A DNA stretch of 64,000 bases from Geomonas subterranea (lineage in GTDB: Bacteria; Desulfobacterota; Desulfuromonadia; Geobacterales; Geobacteraceae): positions 1,798,001 through 1,862,000 of the forward strand of contig NZ_CP077683.1 of assembly GCF_019063845.1 (NCBI RefSeq), read 5' to 3'. Positions 50,362 through 60,228 of the stretch are shown one piece after another (the first letter of the stretch is position 1; every line of letters starts with the position of its first letter). The notes beneath the pieces were generated by a model. That model saw only the letters and a program-made list of their open reading frames with translations. It had not been told where the DNA came from and did not search any database. A program made the translations under genes and the position numbers.

Positions 50362-52131
50362 ATGGGTATTGACAAAGACAAGAGCCGTCTGAATGCGATC
50401 TACAAACCACGCCCCGCCGCACAACATCGTATAAGTGCCGTACCTGTCCCATCGCCGCCCTTGACGAAAGAAGAAATGCAAAGGCTTGTTCAGCAGCTCG
50501 AAATCCACCAGATCGAGCTTGAAACGCAGAACGAGGAGTTACGCCAGGCCAGGGAAGAGCTTGAAGTCTCACTTAACAACTACTCAGAACTATATGACTT
50601 TGCCCCGTTAGGCTATTTCACCTTCGACATAAACGGAGTGATACGGCAGGTAAACCTGACCGGCGCCCAACTACTGGGAGTGGCGCGACACCTGCTGGTC
50701 GACACCCCCTTCACCCGGTATATCGCCGATGCGCAAGGACGGGAGCTTTTTCCCCGGCACCTTGCCAGTGTCGCACAAAATTCGACCCCACAGCAGTGCC
50801 AAATCAGACTGAAAGGAGAAGACGACTCTATCGTCTTCACCCAGTTTCGCTCGGTCAGGGTCGACGGCAGCAGTAAGAAGGACGGGCATGTCCGTATCTT
50901 TTGCTCGGTGGTTGACGATACTATTGCCAGGCGCCTGAAAGAAGACCTGCAGAAGTCTCATGATAGCCTTGAATCAACTGTGTCAAGCCGGACCGGCGAA
51001 CTGGCGGGGACGAACAAGTTGCTCGCGCGTGAAATTGAGGAGCGAAAGAAGACAGAGGAGTCACTCCAGGAGGCCTACTCCGTCATAGAGCGGCTAAAGG
51101 ACCGACTCCAGGCAGAAAACATCTACCTGCAGCAGGAAGCTGCCCGGCAGTACAACTTCGGAGAGATCATCGGACAAAGCGAGGCCCTGGCGCAGGTAAT
51201 GGCCCGCGTCGAACAGGTAGCTCCCATGAACGCCACGGTTCTGCTGCAGGGTGAAACCGGTACCGGCAAGGGAATGGTGGCGCGAGCCATCCACAACGGT
51301 TCTGTCCGCAGGAAGCGCCCGATGATAACGGTCAACTGCACGGCGCTGCCGGTTACCCTTGTGGAGAGCGAACTCTTCGGGCGGGAAAAAGGCGCCTTCA
51401 CCGGGGCTTTCGCACGGCAGATCGGACGCTTTGAGCTGGCTGACGGCGGCACCATATTCCTTGATGAAATCGGCGATATGCCGCTTGAATTGCAAAGCAA
51501 ACTGCTCAGGGTCATCCAGGACGGAGAATTCGAGCGACTGGGTGGCAACCAGACCATCAAGACCGATGTACGTATCATCGCGGCTACCAACCGTAACCTG
51601 GAGCAGGAAATCCGGACCGGCAGGTTTCGGGAAGACCTCTACTACCGGCTCAATGTATTTCCAATCTTGATGCCGCCGCTTAGGCAGCGCAGTGAAGACA
51701 TACCGCTGCTTGTTGATTTTTTTCTCGCCAAGTTCAACAAAAAAAACGGCAGGGAGATCACCACCGTCCCGAAGGAGACCATACGCGCCCTGCAGCAATA
51801 CCAGTGGCCTGGCAACGTGCGGGAGTTGGAAAGTGTAATAGAGCGGGCAGTAATCACGAGCCAAGGGAGCACTTTACAGGTGCTGGACCGGTTCGACAGC
51901 TTCCGGTCGCAAGAGGATGCCGCAGATAAGAGCTGGCAGGAAGCTGGTGAAGAGCGGAAGTGGCCGGAAGATATCAAGACCCTCGTCGACCTGGAACGCG
52001 ACCACATCCTCAGCGTCTTGCTGAAAACAGGCTGGCGCATCGAGGGGGGAAGTGGCGCGGCTGTGATTCTAGGAATCAACGCCAGCACCCTGCGCGCCCG
52101 TATGCGAAAATTAGGAATCGTCCGTAAATAG
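50362..52131 (+). CDS. Sigma-54-dependent regulator with PAS sensor
   Basis: A 589-residue NtrC-type activator. Residues 40-85 form a coiled-coil (LEIHQIELETQNEELRQARE) leading into a PAS domain (YDFAPLGYFTFDINGVIRQV). A second coiled-coil (200-260) connects to the AAA+ domain with Walker A GETGTGKG, the sigma-54 contact motif GAFTGA, Walker B GGTIFLDEIGDM and RIIAATNRNL. The C-terminus has a Fis-type HTH (GGSGAAVILGINASTLRARM). No receiver domain, so the PAS domain is the likely input. GAGAGG before the ATG at 50362 decides the start. Target genes are unknown. Confidence 0.93.
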   Translation: MGIDKDKSRLNAIYKPRPAAQHRISAVPVPSPPLTKEEMQRLVQQLEIHQIELETQNEELRQAREELEVSLNNYSELYDFAPLGYFTFDINGVIRQVNLTGAQLLGVARHLLVDTPFTRYIADAQGRELFPRHLASVAQNSTPQQCQIRLKGEDDSIVFTQFRSVRVDGSSKKDGHVRIFCSVVDDTIARRLKEDLQKSHDSLESTVSSRTGELAGTNKLLAREIEERKKTEESLQEAYSVIERLKDRLQAENIYLQQEAARQYNFGEIIGQSEALAQVMARVEQVAPMNATVLLQGETGTGKGMVARAIHNGSVRRKRPMITVNCTALPVTLVESELFGREKGAFTGAFARQIGRFELADGGTIFLDEIGDMPLELQSKLLRVIQDGEFERLGGNQTIKTDVRIIAATNRNLEQEIRTGRFREDLYYRLNVFPILMPPLRQRSEDIPLLVDFFLAKFNKKNGREITTVPKETIRALQQYQWPGNVRELESVIERAVITSQGSTLQVLDRFDSFRSQEDAADKSWQEAGEERKWPEDIKTLVDLERDHILSVLLKTGWRIEGGSGAAVILGINASTLRARMRKLGIVRK

Positions 52132-52158
52132 CTGCACCCTTCACGGCCTATGTTCCGG

Positions 52159-52392
52159 CTACTCCGTTTTTTCATCCCGCTTTAACCTCCTACACCCTTC
52201 GATCAGAGCGCTTTTCTGGGTCTTAATGGCTACCTCGCACCAACGTTCATCTTCATCGGTCCAATGCGCTCTGCGACTTTTCTGGGTAAGCAGGTTTTCT
52301 ATATTTGACTCAATCCCCCGTACGAACCCGATGAATTCTCTATATTGCTTTTCTCCGTTGTCTTCTGTCTTGTCCTCGACGCTGAAATCCAT
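52159..52392 (-). CDS. Small helical protein of unknown function
   Basis: A 77-residue charged protein (REFIGFVRGIESNIENLLTQ, WTDEDERWCEVAIKTQKSAL), likely helical and cytoplasmic. AAAAGGAGAGTGCC precedes the ATG. It converges with the sigma-54 regulator, 28 bases apart. No family recognised. Confidence 0.55.
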   Translation of the reverse strand: MDFSVEDKTEDNGEKQYREFIGFVRGIESNIENLLTQKSRRAHWTDEDERWCEVAIKTQKSALIEGCRRLKRDEKTE

Positions 52393-52581
52393 GGCACTCT
52401 CCTTTTATCGGTATTACTGCCTCCATACCTGGGAAAGGTTCGACGAATACCCACCCCTGTGATGGCGGGCTGAGTAAGAAATTGGTTCTGGGAGGGGGGG
52501 TGACGAGCAAATCCTAGGCAGATGAATAAACGCGGACCGCTCAATAGGGCCAGGTACGCCCTACTGAGCGGAACTCATTTG

Positions 52582-53730
52582 TTACTTCTTGATCACGCAG
52601 TCGATGATGGCATTTATCCTTCTGTTCTGTTGCCTTCCCTCGGGCGTGTCGTTATACGCGATCTGCCGGGTGGCTCCATACCCCTTTGCTGAGAGCCGGA
52701 CCCCATCGATACCGCTTTTTTCGATCAGGTAATGCACCACACTTTCGGCACGCTGCTGGGAGAGCTTCAGGTTGTGCTCGGCAGAGCCCATGCTATCGGT
52801 GTGTCCCTCGATCACTGCGGTGGTCGTCGGGTACTTCTTCATGTACTCGCCGACGGCGTCGATCTGGTCGTAAAAACGGGGGTCGATGCGGGGGCTGTCC
52901 GAGGCGAATTCAAGCTTCAGATTCATGCAAAGCCGTTCGGGGGGAGGTGCAATGTCCTTCACGTCGAGCGCGCAGTCGATGATGGCATTGATGTGCCGGT
53001 TTTTCTGCCGTCCCGCGTCGGTTGCGTTGTCGGCCACCGGCTTCGCCTCGCCGTATCCCTTGGCGGAGAGGCGGGCGGGGGCGATACCGAAATTATCCTC
53101 AAGGTATTTCACCACGCCCTCGGCACGCCGCTGGGAGAGTTGCACGTTGTAAGCCCGATCGCCGACCTCATCGGCATAACCTTCGATGACTGCGGTCGTC
53201 GAGGGATACTTCTTCATGAAGTCACCGACTCTGGCCACCTCATCGCGATACTCGGGGCGAATGTCCGCCTTGTTTATGTCGTACTCGATGCCTAGGTATA
53301 CGCAGTACTTGATCCGGTCCGGGGTCGGTTCGACGACCGGTACCGGTTCAGGCTTCAACTGGCCGGGTTCGCCCACGGGAATGATTTCTTCAACCGCTGC
53401 GGCCCGCGGCGGACAGAGGGCGTTGGCCTGCGCCGTGGCCTTCTTAGCCAGTGCGACGCCCTCTTCGGTATGGCAGGCCCTGAAGACATCGTAGGCGTTG
53501 TTCCTGGCATCCTCGGCGGCTTTGAACTCGGCAGGGCAGGTCTTGTCCTTGCCGGCCTGGCGCGCGGACTCCACGGCCCGATCAGCTTCCTGCATCTCCG
53601 AGCGGATGTAATACCCTGGAATGCTGCCGTGACCGTTGTTGACCTCGTAGTGAGCACACCCGGACAGTGCCGCCATTGAGGCCAACAGCATCGGAAGTGA
53701 AAATACTCTCAAGACTTTTGGCAGGTTCAT
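52582..53730 (-). CDS. Lipoprotein with two OmpA peptidoglycan-binding domains
   Basis: A 382-residue lipoprotein (lipobox LSGC at about residue 25). A helical, Ala-rich region (about 40-120, with DUF4398-like features) and a Pro/Glu linker precede two tandem OmpA C-terminal domains. Each has IEYDINKADI or LEFASDSPRI, TAVIEGYADEVGD or TAVIEGHTDSMGS, LSQRRAEGVV or LSQQRAESVV, and RINAIIDC-type ends. OmpA domains hold peptidoglycan via meso-diaminopimelate, tying outer membrane to wall. Tandem domains suggest internal duplication. The protein is followed at its start side by an empty region. Confidence 0.9.
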   Translation of the reverse strand: MNLPKVLRVFSLPMLLASMAALSGCAHYEVNNGHGSIPGYYIRSEMQEADRAVESARQAGKDKTCPAEFKAAEDARNNAYDVFRACHTEEGVALAKKATAQANALCPPRAAAVEEIIPVGEPGQLKPEPVPVVEPTPDRIKYCVYLGIEYDINKADIRPEYRDEVARVGDFMKKYPSTTAVIEGYADEVGDRAYNVQLSQRRAEGVVKYLEDNFGIAPARLSAKGYGEAKPVADNATDAGRQKNRHINAIIDCALDVKDIAPPPERLCMNLKLEFASDSPRIDPRFYDQIDAVGEYMKKYPTTTAVIEGHTDSMGSAEHNLKLSQQRAESVVHYLIEKSGIDGVRLSAKGYGATRQIAYNDTPEGRQQNRRINAIIDCVIKK

Positions 53731-53998
53731 TTTATTCTCCTTTCATACTTCTCGTGGCCGAATTAGTACCTCGTCGACGCCAGATCATCAGTTTGCATGA
53801 AGAAAACCGAGCTAAAGTAGAGAAAGGAGCAACTAACGAGCCAATGTGTAACAGCGCGCATTGAGAGTGCAAGCCCTTGATTCAGAGCCTTGATCTGAAG
53901 AAGGCCCCGCTCGGCCTCGTGGATCCACCAATAAGTCCCGTCACATTCCACATTACCGCCATATAATACGGCCGTGGGACAGGTGAAAAGTCTGGCGT

Positions 53999-54085
53999 TC
54001 ACTGGTCGTGGCCGTGCCGAAGCAGGATGCCGTATTTCTGCATCCGGGCCTGAAGATTTCCGGGAATGAAGGGGCGCAAACCGCC
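53999..54085 (-). pseudogene. Possible Fis-type HTH remnant of a sigma-54 regulator
   Basis: The minus-strand frame ends NLQARMQKYGILLRHGHDQ and a stop, which resembles the last helix of NtrC-family HTH domains (STLRARMRKLGI in the gene at 50362). Only about 15 residues are comparable, so this is tentative. The rest of 53731-54257 holds no gene I can support. Confidence 0.3.
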
Positions 54086-54257
54086 TATGAAGCGGGCGAA
54101 AAATCAACGGCGGGATTTACGGGGAGAGATAAAGGGGTGAGGGAATCCGCCTTTTATCATAGCTGTGACATAAGACGGAGCACTGTGGTAGCCATCGTTA
54201 AGCGGGACTGAAAAGGGTACAGAACGGTCAGCACGGGCGGGCATTAAGCAGGTCGCA

Positions 54258-56897
54258 TCACAGCGGACTCCCTGCCGCAACAAGCTTCTCGAGCCTCGCA
54301 ATTTCCTCGCGTAACCCAGCCTCCAGGGCCTTGGCAGCGGTAATATCCGAAAAGGTGATCACCACCCCGTCGATTACCTCCTCCATGGTACGATAAGGCA
54401 TGATGCGCACCAGATACCACCCCCCGTTGTTGGTGGCGATCTGCCTCTCGGAAAAGACCAGAGTCCGCAGCACCTCCTCCGCCTCCTCGATTATCTGAGG
54501 ATAGTGAAGATGGCTCACGATATCGCCCAAGGGGCGCCCCACGTCACCCGGGATCAGTTTGAAAAGCTTGTTCACCCCCTTGGTGAAGCGCCGGATGCGG
54601 AAATCATTGTCCAGGAAGACGGTAGCTATTTCCGTGGAGTTCAAGAGATTCCTCATGTCGTTGTTCATCCTCGCAAGCTCGTCCATCTTCGACTGCTGCT
54701 CGGCGTTCACCGTCTGCAGTTCTTCGTTTAAGGACTGCATCTCCTCCTTCGACGTCGTCAGTTCCTCGTTGGTGGACTGAAGCTCCTCGTTGGTGGACTG
54801 AAGCTCCTCGTTGGCGGACTTGAGCTCTTCCTGCGAGGACTGCATCTCCTCGCGGGTGGTCTGCAGCCTTTCGCGCAACTGCTGAAGCTCCTGCTCCAAC
54901 TCGACAACCCTGGCGTGATCGGATGGAGATGCCTTGGATCTGGTCGACCTTCTCCCCCCCGGGGGCGTGGCCTGGTCGATGAAGACGATCATCACCATTC
55001 CACTGAGCGCCTCCGGCTCTTCTATGGCCCGGACGGTGACGTCAACGGTCTGCGTACCGCTCCCCCCCGCGATCTTGACCCCCTTGAGGACAACGGCCTC
55101 CTTTTGCATGAGCGCCTTCTCGAACGCGATCCTCAGGTCGTAACTGAGCCCTTCGCGCGCCATGGCGAAGATATTCCAGTTGGCCTTGCCGGCCGCAGGC
55201 TCGAGATACTTGCCCGTCCGCCCACTGATATACAGGATGTCACCCTTGTCGTTGACCAAAACGGCAGGGGGGGAAAAATGCTGCAGCAGCAGCCTGTCCG
55301 CGAGCGACTGAAGATTGGTTGCAGGTTTGGGCATGGGTAATTCCTTGGCAACCCCCGGCTGCGGGGGGACAAAAGATGGTGGAAACGCGAGCGGTTCGTT
55401 TGACATGACGGTTTCGCGCCGGCGAAAGATTCTCGACTTGGTGTTCAAGGCAGTGAAGAGGTCGGCGCTGCTGTTTAGCGATTCGGCACTCCCCAGGAAC
55501 AGGACGCCGCCCGGGTTCAGGCTGTAGTGAAAGAGCGGCAGGAGCTTTTTCTGGACTTCCGGCGTCAGATAGATCAAGAGGTTGCGGCAGATGAGGACGT
55601 CAAGCTTGGTGAAGGGGGGGTCCATGATGAGGTTCTGCGTGGCGAAGGTGACCATCTCCCGGATCTCCGTGCCGATCCGGAAGCCGCTCTCCTCCTTGAC
55701 AAAAAAACGGCGCAGCCGCTCCTCAGACACGTCGGCCGCTATGTTGGCGGGATAGACCCCCTGGCGAGCGCGGTCTATGGCATCAGGATCCAGGTCGGTG
55801 GCGAAGATCTGCAGCGTGAAACCCGCCTCCGGTTTAAGCCGCTCCACCGCTTCCTTGAAGGTGATGGCCAGGGAATAGGCCTCCTCCCCGGTGGAGCAAC
55901 CCGCCGACCAGGCCCTGAGCCCCCCGCGCCGATCCGCCAACAGGGCAGGAATGGCCTGCTCCCCCAGGAGTTCCCAGGCCTCCGGATCGCGGAAAAAGCT
56001 GGTCACGCCGATCAGGAGTTCACTGAAGAGGAGTCCCACTTCATGGACGTTTTCTTGCAGGTAGCGGACATAGGTCGCGATCCTGTCGATCTGATGGATA
56101 CCCATGCGCCGCTCGATGCGCCGGTACAAGGTGTTCTTCTTGTACAGCGAGAAATCGTGTCCGGTCTTGGCGCGTAAAAGGATGAGAACCTTCTCCAGAG
56201 AGCTCGGGTCCTTGTCCTCGAGCGGATAGTCCGCCTTGGAGATGATGATCGCGTGCCTGAGGTAGTCCACGATCTTTCCGGGCAGGTCTTCCACCGGGGC
56301 CACCAGATCGGCGAGGCCGGCATCGATGGCGCTCCGGGGCATGCTGTCGAACTTGGCCGAGGCAGGATCCTGGACCAGCGCCAGGCCCGCCTTTTCCTTG
56401 ATGGCCCTGAGGCCCATGGTGCCGTCGGAGCCCATCCCGGAGAGGATGACACCTATGCTGCGTTCCTGCCGGTCCTCGGCCAGAGAGCGCAGGAAAAAGT
56501 CGATGGGAAGCCTGAGGCCGCGCGGCGTAGTCGGCTCGAACAGGTGCAGGACGCCGTGCAGGATGGACATGTCCCGGTTGGGAGGAATGACATAGACGCA
56601 GTTAGGCCGGACCCGCATCCGTTCCCTGACCTGGAAAACCTCCATCGCGGTGATGCGCTGGAGCAGTTCGGGCATGATCCCCTTGTGGGTCGGGTCCAGG
56701 TGCTGGACGATTACCAGGGCCAAGCCGCTATCCCTGGGCATCCACCGCAGGAACTGTTCCAATGCCTCCAGTCCACCTGCTGAGGCGCCGATGCCGACGA
56801 TGGGGAAAGGTATGTTGTCCCGGCGCAACGAGGTATCTCTTGTTGAGGGCTTGTCCGGTTTGTCGTCCCTGGATGTCGGGGTGGAGGTTTTTCTCAT
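54258..56897 (-). CDS. CheB-CheR fusion protein with PAS domain
   Basis: An 879-residue signalling protein. Residues 30-215 are a CheB methylesterase (GASAGGLEALEQF, VIVQHLDPTHKG, ILSGMGSDGTMG). Residues 225-490 are a CheR methyltransferase (YRRIERRMGIHQ, SFFRDPEAWELL, WSAGCSTGEEAYSLAI, ICRNLLIYL). A PAS-like segment, a coiled-coil of repeated ANEELQSTNEELQ units (about 680-745) and a final PAS domain (TAVFLDNDFRIRRFTKGVNK) follow. Such fusions usually feed non-motility sensory pathways. The end shows no kinase domain, so output is by methyl transfer or by partners such as the hybrid kinase divergent at 57087. Confidence 0.93.
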   Translation of the reverse strand: MRKTSTPTSRDDKPDKPSTRDTSLRRDNIPFPIVGIGASAGGLEALEQFLRWMPRDSGLALVIVQHLDPTHKGIMPELLQRITAMEVFQVRERMRVRPNCVYVIPPNRDMSILHGVLHLFEPTTPRGLRLPIDFFLRSLAEDRQERSIGVILSGMGSDGTMGLRAIKEKAGLALVQDPASAKFDSMPRSAIDAGLADLVAPVEDLPGKIVDYLRHAIIISKADYPLEDKDPSSLEKVLILLRAKTGHDFSLYKKNTLYRRIERRMGIHQIDRIATYVRYLQENVHEVGLLFSELLIGVTSFFRDPEAWELLGEQAIPALLADRRGGLRAWSAGCSTGEEAYSLAITFKEAVERLKPEAGFTLQIFATDLDPDAIDRARQGVYPANIAADVSEERLRRFFVKEESGFRIGTEIREMVTFATQNLIMDPPFTKLDVLICRNLLIYLTPEVQKKLLPLFHYSLNPGGVLFLGSAESLNSSADLFTALNTKSRIFRRRETVMSNEPLAFPPSFVPPQPGVAKELPMPKPATNLQSLADRLLLQHFSPPAVLVNDKGDILYISGRTGKYLEPAAGKANWNIFAMAREGLSYDLRIAFEKALMQKEAVVLKGVKIAGGSGTQTVDVTVRAIEEPEALSGMVMIVFIDQATPPGGRRSTRSKASPSDHARVVELEQELQQLRERLQTTREEMQSSQEELKSANEELQSTNEELQSTNEELTTSKEEMQSLNEELQTVNAEQQSKMDELARMNNDMRNLLNSTEIATVFLDNDFRIRRFTKGVNKLFKLIPGDVGRPLGDIVSHLHYPQIIEEAEEVLRTLVFSERQIATNNGGWYLVRIMPYRTMEEVIDGVVITFSDITAAKALEAGLREEIARLEKLVAAGSPL

Positions 56898-57086
56898 GCG
56901 GGAAATATATCAGCATTCACTGGAATAGTCTCATTTATCTTGCGGAGAGGGGCAACCGCGGCATCCCTTCTGGTCCACCCGCTTGACGGGCCCGGCATTT
57001 CCTAGTTTATTTATCCCCGATGCTGTTTTCTTTGGGGGGTGACGCGCCAGGCCAGACAGTACTTAGATAAGTGAAAGGGCGGCGAC

Positions 57087-58781
57087 ATGAAAAACCACGA
57101 CGACAAGAGGCAAAAAGCTCACGACCAACTGCGGAGCAAGGCAGAAGCCTTGCTGCAGGCGAAACAGGATCGGCAGCCTCCATTGCCCCCCCCGAAGGCC
57201 CCCAAAAGGGCACTCCATGAACTAGAGGTCCATCGGATCGAACTGGAAATGCAGAACGCAGAACTCATCAGGAGCCGGGTCGAGGCCGAGAAAGCTTTGG
57301 AGAGGTACACCGACCTCTACGATTTCGCGCCGCTCTGCTACCTCACCCTCGACCCTGCCGGGGTGATCACCGCCGTGAATCTCAGCGGAGCCGCCATCCT
57401 GGGGGTGGAGCGCTTTCGGCTGCTTGGCCGGCGCTTCGCCTCGTTCATCGTTGAGGAGGGCCGGCAGGCATTTGCAGCCTTCCTGAGCAAGGCCTTCATC
57501 AGCCATACGAAAACCTCCTGCGAGGTTTCCCTGCAGACAGATACCAAGGTGCCCTTTTTCGCGCAGATCGAGGCGATAGCTGCGGAACCCGGGGCGGAAT
57601 GCCGCATTGCCCTGATCGATATCACTGAGCGCAAACTGTTCGAGTCCAGGCTATTCCAGGCCCAAAAGCTTGAAAGCCTCGGCATATTGGCAGGCGGCAT
57701 CGCTCACGATTTCAACAACCTTCTGATGGCAATCTTCGGCAACGCCGATCTCGCACTCCTGCACATCGACGGGGAGTCGCCGGCCGCCGAGCACCTGCAG
57801 AGAATTCAGCAGGCGGCAGCACGGGCCGCCGATTTGACCCGACAGATGCTCGCCTATTCCGGCAAAGGACGATTCCGCGTCGAAAACCTTGACCTGAACG
57901 GACTTATCGAGGAAATACTGCAAATATTAAAAATCTCCATTTCCAAGAAAGTGTCCGTGAAATTGAACCTGCAGCGCCCTCTCCCTGCGGTGCAGGCTGA
58001 TGCCACCCAGATGCACCAAATAATCATGAACCTGGTGATCAACGCATCCGAGGCGCTGGAAGAGAGAGGAGGCAGCATCATCATTACCACTGGTGACCAG
58101 GAGTGCAGCGGCAACTACCTGAACGAGGAGGCGTTGAGCCAGCACCTCAGCGAGGGCCACTATGTCTATCTGGATGTCGCCGATACCGGCTGCGGCATGA
58201 GCAAGGAAACCATGGCAAAACTGTACGACCCGTTCTTCACCACGAAATTCGCCGGAAGGGGGCTGGGCATGGCGGCGGTGCAAGGTATTGTCAGGGGGCA
58301 TAAGGGGGCCATAAAGGTGGAAAGCGTGCAAGGTGTCGGTACGACCTTCAGGGTGCTGCTGCCGGCAAGCGACCTGCCTGCCGAACTCTTGCATCAGGAT
58401 GAAAGTATCGATGACTGGAAGGGGAGCGGCACGGTCCTTCTGGTGGACGACGAGGCTGAGGTGCGCCGTATAGGGGCAGAGATGCTGCAAAGCCTTGGTT
58501 TTACGCCGATCACGGCCAACGATGGGCAAGAGGCACTCCGCATTTATCAGAAGGTGGCCAACATCGCCTTGGTGATCCTTGATTTGACCATGCCAGTAAT
58601 GGACGGCATCCAGTGCTATACGGAACTGCACCGACTGGATCCCGACGTCAGGGTGATCATGTCCAGTGGCTATTCGGAGCAGGAGGTGGCACAGAAATTC
58701 ACCGGCCAAGGGCCTTCCGGTTTCCTCCTCAAGCCGTACACCCTGTCAGCCTTGCGCGATGTTATAAGGGCTTTTTGCTGA
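57087..58781 (+). CDS. PAS hybrid histidine kinase with receiver
   Basis: A 564-residue soluble kinase. Residues 45-80 form a coiled-coil (LEVHRIELEMQNAELIRSRV) that leads into PAS (YDFAPLCYLTLDPAGVITAV). The HisKA has its phospho-acceptor His in GGIAHDFNNLL; the HATPase has N in IIMNLVINASEAL, GCGMSKET and GRGLGMAAVQGI. The C-terminal receiver (about 440-560) has LLVDDEAEV, Asp in VILDLTMPVMDG and LLKPYT. It has no membrane segments, so it senses an internal signal. Its sensor end is strikingly like that of the sigma-54 regulator at 50362. It diverges from the CheB-CheR gene. Confidence 0.95.
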   Translation: MKNHDDKRQKAHDQLRSKAEALLQAKQDRQPPLPPPKAPKRALHELEVHRIELEMQNAELIRSRVEAEKALERYTDLYDFAPLCYLTLDPAGVITAVNLSGAAILGVERFRLLGRRFASFIVEEGRQAFAAFLSKAFISHTKTSCEVSLQTDTKVPFFAQIEAIAAEPGAECRIALIDITERKLFESRLFQAQKLESLGILAGGIAHDFNNLLMAIFGNADLALLHIDGESPAAEHLQRIQQAAARAADLTRQMLAYSGKGRFRVENLDLNGLIEEILQILKISISKKVSVKLNLQRPLPAVQADATQMHQIIMNLVINASEALEERGGSIIITTGDQECSGNYLNEEALSQHLSEGHYVYLDVADTGCGMSKETMAKLYDPFFTTKFAGRGLGMAAVQGIVRGHKGAIKVESVQGVGTTFRVLLPASDLPAELLHQDESIDDWKGSGTVLLVDDEAEVRRIGAEMLQSLGFTPITANDGQEALRIYQKVANIALVILDLTMPVMDGIQCYTELHRLDPDVRVIMSSGYSEQEVAQKFTGQGPSGFLLKPYTLSALRDVIRAFC

Positions 58782-59162
58782 AGCACCCACATTCCGCACT
58801 ATCTGATGGTTCTACCATATGTTACGGCAGACGCTGGCTGGCGCCCCCCCCCGCTCCCCTCTACCCCCTCTAACCCGCTGATACCAATCGATTTACAAAA
58901 CCAGAGCGACCCCACTTTCATGGCAAACCTTTTGCTGACTAGGGACAGAACAGCAAGCCACACTCCTCTACCGGTTTCAGCATCGGCCCGAGAGCCGGTC
59001 CCACTCCGACGAAAATGCACCAAAAGAACGTGGGCATTATTGGGCGGTTTGCCTTATTTTTCCCAGGAGCGGCGCATTCCACTCTTGGGGTGGACCTTAA
59101 CCCGGAGCGGAGGCAATAGCCCCAAAAGCCCCTGCCCCTACGTACATGGACGGGAGGACCGC
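58782..59162. other. Intergenic region before the YxxW/Gln-rich exported protein
   Basis: No supported gene in 380 bases. The frame of the next gene is open here but lacks a ribosome-binding site and coding-like composition, so I start that gene at 59163. Confidence 0.4.
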
Positions 59163-60128
59163 ATGCGAAAAATACGTTACGGATTGATTGCCCTGTTGAT
59201 GTTGCTGTGCTCGGCGAATGCCTCGGTGGCAGGTGTGACCATCGGCATCGGCTTACCCAACGTGAGCATCGGGATCAACCTGCCACTGTTCCCGGAGTTG
59301 GTCCCGGTGCCGGGCTATCCGGTCTACTACGCCCCGGAGGTGTCCGGCAACTACTTCTTCTACGACGGCATGTACTGGGTGTATCAGAATGACAATTGGT
59401 ACGCGAGTTCCTGGTACAACGGCCCTTGGGGATATGTGGACCCGATATACGTGCCGCTTTATATCCTGCGCATCCCGGTGGGGTACTATCGTCAGCCTCC
59501 CGGATATTTCCGCGGCTGGCAGTCCAACGCACCGCCGCGCTGGGGTGAACACTGGGGCCGCTCCTGGGAACAGCGCCGCAGCGGTTGGGACCAGTGGAAA
59601 CGCGGCTCTACACCAAGACCAGCTCCACTTCCCACCTATCAGCGCCAGTATACCGGAGACCGCTATCCCCCGGTGGAGCAGCAGCCATCGATACGCACCC
59701 AGCAATACCAATATGAGCCGCGTGAGGAAATGATTCGCCAGCATTTTAAGCAAAGTGGACAAAAGACACCTGCCGCCGGGCGCGTCAAGCAGGAAGCACC
59801 CCAGGTGAGAAGCCCACAGCAGCAAGAAGCTCCTGCGCCCCAACGCCAGCCTCAGCACCCGGCTGGCGATAATGAGAAGGCAACCCCGGCCCAAGCCACG
59901 CCGCAGCAACGCCCTCCATCAACGCAGGAGAAGCGCCAGCAGCAACTTCCTGCAGCTCAACGCCAACAGCAGCAACAGCATGCTCCGCAAGATCATGAAA
60001 AACAAAACCGCGAACCAAGAGGCGGCGGACAGGAGCATGGACAGGAGCATGGACAGGAGCATGGACAGGAGCATGGACAGGAGCATGGACAGGAGCATGG
60101 ACAGGGGCAAGGGACGAATAGGGACTAG
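59163..60128 (+). CDS. Exported protein with aromatic domain and GQEH repeats
   Basis: A 321-residue exported protein. The signal peptide ends ANASVAG near residue 25. Residues 45-150 are aromatic-rich (YYAPEVSGNYFFYDGMYWVY, NWYASSWYNGPWG, YRQPPGYFRGW), a pattern seen in small Geobacter envelope proteins. The second half is a disordered Gln/Pro/Arg-rich region ending in six GQEH units plus GQGQG. GGGAGGACCGC precedes the ATG. The tail could vary in length by slippage. Function unknown. Confidence 0.75.
   Translation: MRKIRYGLIALLMLLCSANASVAGVTIGIGLPNVSIGINLPLFPELVPVPGYPVYYAPEVSGNYFFYDGMYWVYQNDNWYASSWYNGPWGYVDPIYVPLYILRIPVGYYRQPPGYFRGWQSNAPPRWGEHWGRSWEQRRSGWDQWKRGSTPRPAPLPTYQRQYTGDRYPPVEQQPSIRTQQYQYEPREEMIRQHFKQSGQKTPAAGRVKQEAPQVRSPQQQEAPAPQRQPQHPAGDNEKATPAQATPQQRPPSTQEKRQQQLPAAQRQQQQQHAPQDHEKQNREPRGGGQEHGQEHGQEHGQEHGQEHGQEHGQGQGTNRD
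60027..60110 (+). repeat. 12-bp coding minisatellite (GGACAGGAGCAT)
   Basis: Six identical units start at 60027, 60039, 60051, 60063, 60075 and 60087, then one degenerate unit at 60099. Each unit is four codons (Gly-Gln-Glu-His), so copy-number change keeps the frame. Confidence 0.95.
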
Positions 60129-60167
60129 GGATGCGGCAAAGCAACCGGTCACTAAAGACCGGCACCC

Positions 60168-60199
60168 CACCCCACTTTGGCAACGTGGGGTGTTTTTTT
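60168..60199 (+). terminator. Intrinsic terminator
   Basis: An 8-bp stem CACCCCAC/GTGGGGTG with a 9-base loop followed by eight T residues. Confidence 0.9.
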
Positions 60200-60228
60200 T
60201 GTATCGCATGAATAATTCGGCGCATTCA

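Noticed and set aside
58806-59162. N-terminal extension of the exported GQEH protein
   Set aside because: The frame is open upstream but has no ribosome-binding site, while a good site and a signal peptide start at 59163.
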